Shown here: positions 33,757 through 42,499 of the stretch, piece by piece
Numbering within the stretch: the stretch's first letter is position 1
Layout of the letters: the number at the start of each line of letters is the position of its first letter
Source: CBDBDZ01 sp965204215
Lineage (GTDB): Bacteria; Pseudomonadota; Gammaproteobacteria; Pseudomonadales; GM7GCV1
Direction of reading: 5' to 3'
Assembly: GCA_965204215.1 (NCBI GenBank)
Contig: CBDBDZ010000014.1
Span: 930,001-994,000, forward strand
DNA: 64,000 nucleotides
Position numbers and translations under genes: made by a program
The notes under the pieces: generated by a model
What the model saw: the letters and a program-made list of their open reading frames with translations, nothing else
What the model was told of the DNA's origin: nothing
The model's database searches: none

Positions 33757-35241
33757 TTATGCAAAGCTCTCTCTAAGTTTTTGCTGAATAATTTTGTTTA
33801 CTTCTTGTGGGTTGGCTTGTCCTTTGGATAACTTCATGACTTGCCCAACAAAAAAACCAAACATTTTTTTGCGTTTATCATCAGTTGCCTGTCTGTAATT
33901 ATCTACTTGTCGTGGATTGTCAGCGATGATTTGATCAACAAAGCCTTCCAGGGCGGAGCTGTCTGAAACTTGTTTTAACCCTTGTTCCTCAATTAAGATG
34001 TCGACATAATTGTTTTTTTGGCTGGGATTACTCCACATTTTTTCAAATAACTGTTTGGCTATTTTGCCCGAAATTGTAGCATCTTCAATACGTGTAATTA
34101 ATAAACCCAGTTGATTTGGGCTGATAGGGCAATTGTCTATATCTAATTCGGCTTTATTCAGTCTGGCGGTGATATCACCATTAATCCAGTTGGCGCAGAG
34201 TTTAGAGCTGTTGCAGGCTTTAACGGTTTGTTCAAAGTAATGACTGACAACTGTAGATTGTGTTAAAAGTTGAGCATCGTAGGAAGAGAGTTGATAGTCT
34301 GTTACAAAACGCTGTTGCTTGGCTCGCGGTAACTCAGGTAATGCGCTTTTCAATTGCTCAATTAATTCTGTGCTTACCTCAACAGGAAGTAAATCGGGGC
34401 AGGGGAAGTAACGGTAGTCATTGGCTATTTCTTTGTTGCGCATGGGGCGTGTTTCGTTTTTGATAGAATCATATAGTCGGGTTTCTTGCACAATACTGCC
34501 ACCATCTTCCAAAATATCAGCTTGGCGTTGGGCTTCGGTATTGATGGCTCGCTCAACAAAACGAAAGGAATTGATATTTTTTAATTCGGTTCGGGTGCCT
34601 AATGTTTCGCTGCCACGTGGGCGCAATGATACATTGGCATCACAACGCATTGACGCTTTGGACATGTCGCCATCTGATATGCCAATGGTGGTAATAATGG
34701 CATGAATTTGGCGCAGGAAAGTAACGGCTTCTTGTGCACTACGCATATCGGGTTCAGTGACAATTTCAATTAGTGGTGTGCCTGCACGGTTCAAGTCAAT
34801 GCCACTTGCTGCTTCAAATTCATCATGCACTGATTTGCCGGCATCTTCCTCCAGGTGGGCGTGGTGAATACGTACTTTAGTGGTAGTGGTGTCGTTTAAA
34901 AACACTTCCACATTGCCAGCACCAACAATAGGGTGTTCTGACTGGGTAGTTTGGTAACCTTTAGGCAAGTCTGGGTAAAAATAGTTTTTACGTTCAAAAA
35001 CCGAGCGTTGATTGATCTTTGCATCAACTGCCAGGCCAAATTGAATTGCCATTTTTATAGCTTCTTCATTAACCACTGGCAAAGTGCCAGGTAATGCCAA
35101 GTCTACTTCATTGGCATGCAGGTTGGGGGATTCGCCAAAGACAATAGCGGAACCTGAAAATAATTTGCTCAGAGTGCGCAGTTGAACATGAATCTCCAAC
35201 CCTATAACCAGCTCCCAACGCTCTAAATCAATTGATGCCAT
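33757..35241 (-). CDS. gatB: Aspartyl/glutamyl-tRNA amidotransferase subunit B
   Basis: GatB binds mischarged Glu-tRNA-Gln or Asp-tRNA-Asn and phosphorylates the acyl group for amidation within GatCAB. The 494-residue protein begins with WELVIGLEIHVQL and has KNYFYPDLPKGYQ, RAGTPLIEIVTEPD and a C-terminal YqeY-like tail domain. The stop codon TAA (33757-33759) lies within the 5-bp duplication made by the family 1 MITE. The last codons (Ser-Phe-Ala) match the tip of the family 2 repeat, so the terminus was written by repeat sequence. It follows gatA by 14 bp. Confidence 0.96.
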   Translation of the reverse strand: MASIDLERWELVIGLEIHVQLRTLSKLFSGSAIVFGESPNLHANEVDLALPGTLPVVNEEAIKMAIQFGLAVDAKINQRSVFERKNYFYPDLPKGYQTTQSEHPIVGAGNVEVFLNDTTTTKVRIHHAHLEEDAGKSVHDEFEAASGIDLNRAGTPLIEIVTEPDMRSAQEAVTFLRQIHAIITTIGISDGDMSKASMRCDANVSLRPRGSETLGTRTELKNINSFRFVERAINTEAQRQADILEDGGSIVQETRLYDSIKNETRPMRNKEIANDYRYFPCPDLLPVEVSTELIEQLKSALPELPRAKQQRFVTDYQLSSYDAQLLTQSTVVSHYFEQTVKACNSSKLCANWINGDITARLNKAELDIDNCPISPNQLGLLITRIEDATISGKIAKQLFEKMWSNPSQKNNYVDILIEEQGLKQVSDSSALEGFVDQIIADNPRQVDNYRQATDDKRKKMFGFFVGQVMKLSKGQANPQEVNKIIQQKLRESFA

Positions 35242-35255
35242 AGTATGTGATAAAA

Positions 35256-36728
35256 TTAATGTTCAAAACCAGTTGGTATTTGTTGGTGCCAGTCGCTATT
35301 GAGTTGATATTGATGTGCTACGTTAAGTATCTTGCCTTCCTGGTAAAAATTACCAATAAATTGAACGCCGATAGGTTTATTGTCAATGAAGCCGCATGGG
35401 ACAGATATGGCAGGAATGCCTGCCAAATTAGCGGCAATGGTGTACAAGTCTTCCAGATACATTTCCAGTGGATCAGTTTGTTTAGAGCCTTGTTGAAAAC
35501 TTACTCCTGGGCAACTAGGCCCGGCAATAACATCAACCTGCTTGAAGGCGTTAACAAACTCGTCTCGAATTAAACGTCTGACTCGTTGAGCATGTTTATA
35601 ATAGGCTTCGTAATAACCAGCAGATAGTACATAGGTTCCTACTAGTATTCGACGCTTAACTTCATCGCCAAAGCCTTCTGCACGGCTGCGACAGTATAAA
35701 TCTTCCAGGTCTTGTGGGTTTTCGCAGCGATGTCCGTAACGTATGCCGTCAAAGCGCGATAAGTTTGCGGAACATTCTGCAGGGGCAATGACATAATAGG
35801 TTGGAACAGAATATTGACTAAACGGCAATTCAATATTAATTAACTTAGCGCCTAGCTTTTCTAATGTGCTAAGTGCTTCCTGGACCTTTTCGGCAACACT
35901 GGGATTAAGGGAATCATTAAAATATTCTTTAGGGATGCCAATTTTTAAGCCCTCTATGGATTGATTTAATGTAGTAGTAAAGTCTTCGGCAGGGTGATCC
36001 AAAGAAGTAGAATCTTTTTTGTCATACCCTGACATGGCACTAAGTAAAAAGGCGCAATCCTCAGCATTTGAACCCATTGCTCCACCTTGGTCAAGACTGG
36101 AAGCAAAGGCAATCATGCCGTAACGCGATACGCGTCCATAAGTGGGTTTTATACCTGTAACGCCAGTCAGCGATGCGGGTTGTCGAATAGAACCGCCTGT
36201 ATCAGTGGCAGTTGCCAGTGGTGTCAATCTTGCAGCGACGGCGGCAGCGGAACCTCCTGATGAACCACCAGATACGTCTTCCAAATGCCAGGGGTTATTG
36301 ACGTTGCCGTAATAACTGGTTTCGTTGGAAGAACCCATGGCGAATTCATCCATATTTGTTTTGCCTAAAGTGATGGCGTTAACATTGTTGAGTTTTTGTA
36401 CCACGGTAGCATCGTAGGGAGCTATGAAATTATCCAGTATTTTTGAGCCACAAGTGGTGCGTTGACCTTTAGTACAGAATAAATCCTTATGAGCAATGGG
36501 TATGCCTGTGAGAGAGGCGGGTTGAGTATCTGTTGCATTGGCTAATTGAGTGTCCGCATTGGCAGCGGCGGCAAGAGCCTGCTCTGGCATAACGCTAATA
36601 AAGCAATTTAATTGTGGTTGATATTGTTCAATTCTCGATAAATAATATTGAGTAAGTTCGACGCTGGAAAACTGCTTGTTTTTCAGTCCATCGGCAAGTT
36701 GTTTGACGGAAAATTGATGCATACTCAT
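35256..36728 (-). CDS. gatA: Aspartyl/glutamyl-tRNA amidotransferase subunit A
   Basis: GatA is the glutaminase/amidase subunit that supplies ammonia to GatB. The 490-residue amidase-signature protein has the catalytic Lys81 (AHKDLFC), the Gly/Ser-rich GGSSGGSAAAVAARL segment and TDTGGSIRQPASL with the nucleophilic Ser. It is the first gene of a gatA-gatB pair. The usual small upstream subunit gene gatC is absent: only 159 bp separate gatA from divergent mlaA and no such frame is present there. Confidence 0.96.
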   Translation of the reverse strand: MSMHQFSVKQLADGLKNKQFSSVELTQYYLSRIEQYQPQLNCFISVMPEQALAAAANADTQLANATDTQPASLTGIPIAHKDLFCTKGQRTTCGSKILDNFIAPYDATVVQKLNNVNAITLGKTNMDEFAMGSSNETSYYGNVNNPWHLEDVSGGSSGGSAAAVAARLTPLATATDTGGSIRQPASLTGVTGIKPTYGRVSRYGMIAFASSLDQGGAMGSNAEDCAFLLSAMSGYDKKDSTSLDHPAEDFTTTLNQSIEGLKIGIPKEYFNDSLNPSVAEKVQEALSTLEKLGAKLINIELPFSQYSVPTYYVIAPAECSANLSRFDGIRYGHRCENPQDLEDLYCRSRAEGFGDEVKRRILVGTYVLSAGYYEAYYKHAQRVRRLIRDEFVNAFKQVDVIAGPSCPGVSFQQGSKQTDPLEMYLEDLYTIAANLAGIPAISVPCGFIDNKPIGVQFIGNFYQEGKILNVAHQYQLNSDWHQQIPTGFEH

Positions 36729-36887
36729 ACAGGAAAATGTTAGAATGATTAAGGCGTCGTATATTTTGATTGTTTTAATGTGCGCTATTGTAAAAAGCCC
36801 TATAATTTAAAGCAATAATAACGTACCATACAAGCTAAATCAGATGTATAGATTGCTATTAACACAAACCAGTCGCTCCAATAATTA

Positions 36888-37628
36888 ATGTCGATATTGC
36901 GAACATTCATAATATTTTTAATGATTGCTGGCACAGGCTGTGCACATCAATCAAATGTTGATAATCATGCGAAATCTTTAGATACAACTGAACCAAAATG
37001 GTTAGACTCAATAAATCGACAAGTTTTTAATTTTAACGAATCGGTAGATAAATGGTTTTTAGCTCCTGCAGCAAAAGGTTATAAGGCTATTACTCCTGAT
37101 GGGCTGGAGCGGTCTATTGACAATTTTTTTGATAATTTAACAGAGCCGGCCACCTTTGCCAATGCTATCTTGCAGGGTAACCCGAACAATGCGATTAATT
37201 CACTGGGCAGAGTTTTGGTAAATAGCTCACTGGGAATTGGCGGATTATTCGATGTTGCTACTGAGTTAAATATTAATTCCAATTCAGAAGACATGGGGCA
37301 AACATTAGCGGTGTGGGGCGTTCCTTCCGGATACTATGTTGTGGTACCATTTTTGGGTGGTGTCACTCTGCGCAACGGCATCGGGGGTATTGCCGATGGC
37401 TATGCCTCTCCTATTGCTTATGTTAATAATAACGCTGGAATTTATTCGCTGGCGGCACTGGATCTACTGAATTTACGGGCTAATTTATTGGGTGTTGAAG
37501 AAATTAAAGGCGGTGATTATTATGAGTTTCGCAAACAAGTTTATTTGCAGCGACGGCACTCCAAAATTCATGATGGCGATATTATAATTGAAGAAGATGA
37601 ATTAGATTGGCTGGACGAACAGGAGTGA
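36888..37628 (+). CDS. mlaA: Phospholipid-trafficking lipoprotein MlaA (VacJ)
   Basis: MlaA sits in the outer membrane and removes mislocalised phospholipids from the outer leaflet, passing them to the Mla pathway. The 246-residue protein has a short signal peptide ending in a lipobox-like AGTGC (Cys18). The MlaA domain follows: DSINRQVFNFNESVDKWFLAP, NLTEPATFANAILQG, and VWGVPSGYYVVVPFLGG. The rest of the Mla system is not in the window. Its stop overlaps the GTG of the phosphatase gene. Confidence 0.95.
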   Translation: MSILRTFIIFLMIAGTGCAHQSNVDNHAKSLDTTEPKWLDSINRQVFNFNESVDKWFLAPAAKGYKAITPDGLERSIDNFFDNLTEPATFANAILQGNPNNAINSLGRVLVNSSLGIGGLFDVATELNINSNSEDMGQTLAVWGVPSGYYVVVPFLGGVTLRNGIGGIADGYASPIAYVNNNAGIYSLAALDLLNLRANLLGVEEIKGGDYYEFRKQVYLQRRHSKIHDGDIIIEEDELDWLDEQE

Positions 37629-38797
37629 AGCGTCAAACTAAAATTGCTTTAATTGATGAGAGTCAATTATCAGAAGTTAGGTCTTTGATAGCAAACATGG
37701 ACTTTGAGTTTTGCTGGTTAAGCCCAGCTTCAATCAAACAAGAGATTGTGGCGTTCCATGCTACTATTTTAATTGTTCATAGCACACATCCTTTGGCAGA
37801 AAATGTCGACTTTAATGCCTGGTTAATTGAGCAGCATGTTTCTAAAATTATCATATTTGAAGCAGATGTTGACATCAAAGTTTTAAACGCAGTGCTCAGT
37901 GGGGGTAACGGCGATTGTTTGGTGACACCTATTCGCCTGCAAGAATTAAGTATGGCGATACAGCGTTGCACACTAGTAGCAAAATTGGTAGATGTTAGCA
38001 ATTACCAATTTCAACGGTTAAAGAATAGTAATATACAGATTAAAGAAAGTCACCTGGCACTGCAATCGGATTTGGCAGCTGGGCGAAAATTACAAAAAGA
38101 TTTGTTACCTGAAACGCCATATCAATTCAAGCAGTTGCGTATAGAACACAATATTATTCCTTCGCTATATCTAAGCGGTGATTATATTGATTACAGAACG
38201 GTATTGGATAGGTATTGTCTGTTTTTATTAACCGATGTTGCAGGGCATGGTTCGGCTTCAGCCTTTGTAACGGTTATGATTAAACAAATGATGGATAGAG
38301 TCGTTAACAAACTTTTCAGGTTTAGTGATTATGCTGCACTAAACCGCTCTCCCGAAGGTTTTTTTGAATTGATTAATCATTATATATTAGATAATGATAT
38401 TGAAAAGCATGTGGCAGGTGTAGCAGGAATGATAGATACACAAACCAATCAATTACACTATACCACGGCTGCTCATATGCCTTCACTGATACTGGTAATG
38501 GGAGGAAAAGCCAGATTCTTAAAGCATGAAGGGCGACCTATAGGCTTATTTGCCGACACTAAGTGGTCAATTGACAAAGTTAAAGTCGATACTCCTTTTA
38601 CCTTATATTGTTTATCAGATGGCATTTACGATGTACTGGAAGGTGAGAGCCTCTCGCAAAAAGACCAAATGCTATTAAATAAACTGGCTATTTGTGAACC
38701 CTCTAGCCATGGTGTATGTGAAGCGCTGGATATTGATATGTCAATGGATCCAGTAGATGATGTGAGTATATTAATGCTGAGTAGTCAGAAGTTATGA
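37625..38797 (+). CDS. PP2C/SpoIIE-type phosphatase with degenerate receiver domain (HsbR-like)
   Basis: A GTG at 37625 preceded by AGGAG and overlapping the mlaA stop gives 390 residues. Residues 1-125 look like a response-regulator receiver. However, the phospho-acceptor Asp position reads ILIVHS, and the conserved Lys region is VTPIRL, so it is probably not phosphorylated. A coiled linker follows, then a PP2C-like domain (about 170-388) with YLSGDYIDY, LTDVAGHGSASAF and LYCLSDGIYDV supplying metal-binding Asp residues. It should dephosphorylate the STAS protein encoded next (4-base overlap). Pseudomonas HsbR also carries a kinase domain, which is absent here. Confidence 0.82.
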   Translation: MKRQTKIALIDESQLSEVRSLIANMDFEFCWLSPASIKQEIVAFHATILIVHSTHPLAENVDFNAWLIEQHVSKIIIFEADVDIKVLNAVLSGGNGDCLVTPIRLQELSMAIQRCTLVAKLVDVSNYQFQRLKNSNIQIKESHLALQSDLAAGRKLQKDLLPETPYQFKQLRIEHNIIPSLYLSGDYIDYRTVLDRYCLFLLTDVAGHGSASAFVTVMIKQMMDRVVNKLFRFSDYAALNRSPEGFFELINHYILDNDIEKHVAGVAGMIDTQTNQLHYTTAAHMPSLILVMGGKARFLKHEGRPIGLFADTKWSIDKVKVDTPFTLYCLSDGIYDVLEGESLSQKDQMLLNKLAICEPSSHGVCEALDIDMSMDPVDDVSILMLSSQKL

Positions 38798-39288
38798 GCG
38801 GCGGCAAAATTTTAGTTGCAGACAATGATGGAAATTACTTACTGCGATTAATAGGTGAGGTTCGTGTAACGCTCTGTCTTTCTTTAGATAACTACATACA
38901 AACCCTGTTTAAAGGGGAAAAGCCCAAAACTGTTACAGTAGATATCAGGCAAGCCAAAACGATTGACAGTACGACATTGGGATTGTTGACGCGTATGGCA
39001 CAGCGTATTCATAAAAGCAGTCCACTGTATATGATTTGCGATGATACAGACATGCGACGATTAGTGTGTTCAATGGGCATTCATTACCTCTACAATATTG
39101 TTAAAGATGCCACGCAATGCCAACAAAATTTAGTCAGCCGTTGTACAGAATTGAAAATTCAACAAGGCACTCAAGAGGAAGTCGCTCGTCATGTGATTGA
39201 TGCGCATAAATCCTTAATGGCGTTAAATGATGATAATAAAGAAGCCTTTAAAGATTTAGTTGATGCATTAGAACGCGATATGAGCTAG
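38794..39288 (+). CDS. STAS-domain anti-sigma/anti-regulator antagonist (HsbA-like)
   Basis: The 164-residue protein has an N-terminal STAS domain (about 1-105). Its phosphorylatable Ser lies in the typical strand-loop DIRQAKTIDSTTLGLL. A helical C-terminal extension of about 55 residues follows. In partner-switching systems the phosphorylation state of this Ser decides which partner is bound. Overlap with the phosphatase gene supports a working pair. The 3' end overlaps the convergent dusA by 21 bp. The matching kinase and the final target are not in the window. Confidence 0.84.
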   Translation: MSGGKILVADNDGNYLLRLIGEVRVTLCLSLDNYIQTLFKGEKPKTVTVDIRQAKTIDSTTLGLLTRMAQRIHKSSPLYMICDDTDMRRLVCSMGIHYLYNIVKDATQCQQNLVSRCTELKIQQGTQEEVARHVIDAHKSLMALNDDNKEAFKDLVDALERDMS

Positions 39289-40284
39289 TGATTCTAGTAC
39301 CAGCTTTTCAGCATCAAACCGATTTTTAATTTTATAAGCATGACCGCTAATGGTTTGGCGAAATCTTTTAGAGCCTTTAATACCTTCAAATAGATTCATT
39401 GCATGTTTTAATACGCTCATCAAACTTAAATAAGGGTTGCCAGTATCCAGCACTTTATAGGCATATTCGGCATATTGTTGGTAAAGTATAATCAGTTGAT
39501 TGATATTGATGGGGTCTGGGGTTTTATCGAATAATGCATCTTCAAATTCAATCAAACTGCGAGGGTGGTGATAAGACCAGCGTCCAAGCATGACACCATC
39601 TACCTGACTCAGGTGTTCATTGATTGCCTGAATGTGCTCAATACCGCCATTGATAACTATTGGCATATGGGGGAAGTCCGCTTTTAATTGATATACCCTG
39701 GAGTAGTTTAGTGGCGGAATATCGCGATTTTGCTTTGGGTTCAATCCTTTAAGGAAAGCTTTGCGGGCATGAACAATAACCATGTCACAGTTCGCAGCTT
39801 CAATACTTTGGATAAAGTAATGTAAAGTTTCGTAGCTGTCGCTATCATCAACACCAATACGACACTTTACCGTAATCGGTACAGACACTTTGTTGCGCAT
39901 GGCAGATATGGCTTTTGCTACTATCTCAGGAGTTAGCATTAAACAGGCGCCAAATTGTCCATTTTGGACTCGATTGCTTGGGCAACCACAATTCAAATTG
40001 ATTTCATCATAGCCTAAGTCTTCAGCAATAACAGCAGCTTCAGATAATTGAACAGGACAATTGCCGCCGAGTTGCAACGCTACAGGATGTTCTGATGAAT
40101 TGAATTGTAATAACCTTTGCCTATCGCCATGAATAATGGCAGGGGCGGTAATCATCTCTGTGTAAAGTCTTGCAGAAGGAGATAATAAACGATGAAAATA
40201 ACGGCAGTGAGTGTCCGTATATTTCATCATCGGTGCCACAGAAAATTTAATTTGCTGTTCCTGGCCTGCTAATCGCGATGTCAA
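39268..40284 (-). CDS. dusA: tRNA-dihydrouridine(20/20a) synthase
   Basis: DusA is a flavin enzyme that reduces uridines 20 and 20a in the tRNA D-loop. The 338-residue protein opens with FSVAPMMKYTDTHCRYFHRL. It has the catalytic-Cys region LNCGCPSNRVQNGQFGACLM, then VKCRIGVDD, VIVHARKAFLKGL and INGGI for FMN phosphate binding. These details fit DusA rather than DusB or DusC. It is convergent with the STAS gene and divergent from the DUF3014 gene. Confidence 0.95.
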   Translation of the reverse strand: MTSRLAGQEQQIKFSVAPMMKYTDTHCRYFHRLLSPSARLYTEMITAPAIIHGDRQRLLQFNSSEHPVALQLGGNCPVQLSEAAVIAEDLGYDEINLNCGCPSNRVQNGQFGACLMLTPEIVAKAISAMRNKVSVPITVKCRIGVDDSDSYETLHYFIQSIEAANCDMVIVHARKAFLKGLNPKQNRDIPPLNYSRVYQLKADFPHMPIVINGGIEHIQAINEHLSQVDGVMLGRWSYHHPRSLIEFEDALFDKTPDPININQLIILYQQYAEYAYKVLDTGNPYLSLMSVLKHAMNLFEGIKGSKRFRQTISGHAYKIKNRFDAEKLVLESLAHIAF

Positions 40285-40384
40285 AGTATTGTTAATTTCG
40301 TTGATAAGAAGGTGTTAATGATTAAATATTTAATAAAGACTTGCTAAAATACCAGGCTTACTAAATTAGTCAATTACTGTAAAA

Positions 40385-41194
40385 ATGAAGCTGAACCGTG
40401 CCAATCAAGCTGGATATGTCAATTATATAATTATTGCAGTCGTTGTACTAATAATTGTTATAGCTGGATTATTTTTTTTACTGCGTGAAGATGAGGTAGT
40501 AAAAGAAGTTGCAGAACCTGTTGTAACTGAGTCAGTACCAATTCTTGAGCCAGAACCAGAAGCAGAAGCAGTCGAGCCAGATATAGCAGTGGTTGAAGCG
40601 CAACCGTTCATTGGTCAAAGTCTTCCCAATATGGAAGATAGTGATGCAGTGGTGGTTGAAGTGGTTCAAGAGTATTTAAACAATCAATCACATAGATTGT
40701 TAACAGACTCTAATATATTACAAAAAATTGTGTTGCAAGTTGATAATATAGCGCAAGGTAAAATTGTATACAGGCACAGCCCAATTGATGCGCCTAATGA
40801 ACTGTTTTCAGTTAGTCAAGAGCGCGGCGAAATAACAATGAGTGCGGCGAGCAAGCAACGGTTTGACGTGTACGCCAATACTTTAAATAGTGTCAACCTG
40901 AATAATTTGGTAGAAATATATGAGTTTTTTAAACCGTTACTTGAAGAAGCGTATGCAGAGTTGGGTTATTCTGCGCAAGAATTTGAACCGCGACTAAAAA
41001 TGGCAATTGAGCATGTTTTAGCGGCGCCAGAAGTTGATGAAGTTTTGGAATTGACAAGACCTACTGTAGCCTATCATTTTAAAGACTCAAAATATGAGAA
41101 GTTGAGCATGGTTCACAAACAAATGCTGCGAATGGGAAGCGATAATACTCGCAAAATTAAAGCTGTATTGAGACGTTTTTTAAGTTATTTATAA
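40385..41194 (+). CDS. DUF3014 inner-membrane-anchored protein
   Basis: The 269-residue protein has one N-terminal membrane segment (about 13-35). A low-complexity Glu/Pro/Val-rich spacer (about 38-75) and a soluble domain matching DUF3014 follow. The domain starts LPNMEDSDAVV and ends with RRFLSYL. It probably faces the periplasm, given the short basic N-terminus before the helix. No function is known to me for this family. The AT-rich DnaA-box region follows directly. Confidence 0.8.
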   Translation: MKLNRANQAGYVNYIIIAVVVLIIVIAGLFFLLREDEVVKEVAEPVVTESVPILEPEPEAEAVEPDIAVVEAQPFIGQSLPNMEDSDAVVVEVVQEYLNNQSHRLLTDSNILQKIVLQVDNIAQGKIVYRHSPIDAPNELFSVSQERGEITMSAASKQRFDVYANTLNSVNLNNLVEIYEFFKPLLEEAYAELGYSAQEFEPRLKMAIEHVLAAPEVDEVLELTRPTVAYHFKDSKYEKLSMVHKQMLRMGSDNTRKIKAVLRRFLSYL

Positions 41195-41218
41195 CCTTGC
41201 AGTCTTTTGAAAAGTGCC

Positions 41219-41438
41219 TGTGGATAACTTTGTGGACAACTTTAATATTTAGTGTAAATGCTTGGTAAAAACGATAATCTGGTTATTTTCTTTAATTTTT
41301 TTAGAAAATAAATTGCTTTTTTTAAAGTTATTTAAAATCAATTATTTAATCTTATACACAAATTTAAATCAATCATTTTTTAAACAATCTTAATGATTTA
41401 CTTTAAGTGTTGACGCTAATTTAAAAAATTGTGGAAAA
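41219..41438. promoter_or_regulatory. Cluster of DnaA boxes in an AT-rich gap (candidate replication-initiator site)
   Basis: Four DnaA-box-like 9-mers lie within 220 bp. Minus-strand TTATCCACA at 41219-41227 is the perfect consensus. Minus-strand TTGTCCACA at 41231-41239 has one mismatch. Plus-strand TTATACACA at 41352-41360 and minus-strand TTTTCCACA at 41430-41438 both fit TTWTNCACA. The DNA between them is extremely AT-rich, with T-runs. No GATC sites are seen, and the neighbours are not the usual oriC genes, so a DnaA-titrating or regulatory site is an alternative. Confidence 0.5.
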
Positions 41439-42240
41439 GTCGGATTACTATAAGCCAAATTCAACGGTCATATCCAGTAATTTGGCGGTTTTACGGCAAG
41501 GTACAAATCAAAATGATCAACTCTTACAATTAATTGATATTTATGGGGTTCGGCAAATTAGTCATCGCGAATTACAGTTGCATACAAGCAGTGATAACTA
41601 CGAACCATTACTACTCTTGAATTGTTTTAACGGCAAGCTGGGTTTACAGTTACAGGGTGTTAGAAGTGTGGCTCCAATAACTATTGACTTTGGCGAGCTG
41701 TTGCACAAACAACGAAATGTAAAACACAAGCTATCAACTGAATTATTAATTAAAGCGGCCAATCTCAATAAGAAACCACAACAAACATTGCTCGATGCTA
41801 CTGCAGGGTTTGCTGTAGATTCATCGTTATTGATGGCTGCTGGTGCGCAAGTCACACTGTGTGACTGTCACCCGATTATTGGTGCAATGCTGATAGATGC
41901 CTATGAAAGGAACAATATTCCAAAGAATATACAAATAGTACCGAGCAATGCATTAAATTTATTGGAATCAAATACAAACTTTGATGTGATATATCTTGAC
42001 CCTATGTTTCCTTCCAAAACAAAGTCTGCATTAGCAAAAAAAGAAATGCAGGTCATGCAAAAATTGCACCAATATTTTCCTGTGCCGTTTCGTACTGCAG
42101 AGTTATTTGAAAAAGCTATTGCTCATGCAGGTAATAGAGTCGTAGTTAAACGTCCATTAAAAGCTGATTATATTAACGACAAACAGCCTGATTATTCATT
42201 GAAGGGCAAAGTGGTGCGTTTTGATATTTATTTAACTTAA
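41431..42240 (+). CDS. rsmJ: 16S rRNA (guanine1516-N2)-methyltransferase
   Basis: RsmJ methylates G1516 of 16S rRNA using S-adenosylmethionine. From a GTG start the product is 269 residues, within family range. The SAM-binding region is LLDATAGFAVDSSLL, and the YLDPMFPSKTKSALAKKEM catalytic segment is distinctive for RsmJ, as is RVVVKRPLKA near the C-terminus. The GTG lies inside the last DnaA-box-like sequence. No good Shine-Dalgarno is visible upstream, so the start is the least certain part. Confidence 0.9.
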   Translation: MEKSDYYKPNSTVISSNLAVLRQGTNQNDQLLQLIDIYGVRQISHRELQLHTSSDNYEPLLLLNCFNGKLGLQLQGVRSVAPITIDFGELLHKQRNVKHKLSTELLIKAANLNKKPQQTLLDATAGFAVDSSLLMAAGAQVTLCDCHPIIGAMLIDAYERNNIPKNIQIVPSNALNLLESNTNFDVIYLDPMFPSKTKSALAKKEMQVMQKLHQYFPVPFRTAELFEKAIAHAGNRVVVKRPLKADYINDKQPDYSLKGKVVRFDIYLT

Positions 42241-42251
42241 TACAAACCAAT

Positions 42252-42279
42252 TTGGTTTGATATCGATGTAACTTATGAT
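42252..42279 (+). promoter_or_regulatory. Candidate promoter for the rpsB-tsf operon
   Basis: TTGGTT (42252-42257) and TATGAT (42274-42279) are separated by 16 bp. They are followed by the GC-rich GTGCGCGCCGC, a discriminator-like stretch common at ribosomal promoters. The predicted leader is about 210 nt, long enough for the S2-responsive leader known upstream of rpsB in gammaproteobacteria, though I cannot confirm its fold here. The -35 overlaps the inverted repeat AAACCAA-T-TTGGTTT. Confidence 0.4.
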
Positions 42280-42499
42280 AGAGTGCGCGCCGCTATTATA
42301 ACTGCCTTTTTAGTGTTTACAGAGTGAGATTAAAATTTACTGGCTTTGTGGACATTAACAGGTAAATCGTCGCAATTACTGAAAAGTATAGCTGTTATGG
42401 GTGCTTTTGTTAATTAATTATTTAGTAAGATTATTTTAATTAAAGTTGTAGCCGCACAGTAATTGTTTGTGTAACCCACTTTAACTTAGGTATTAAATT

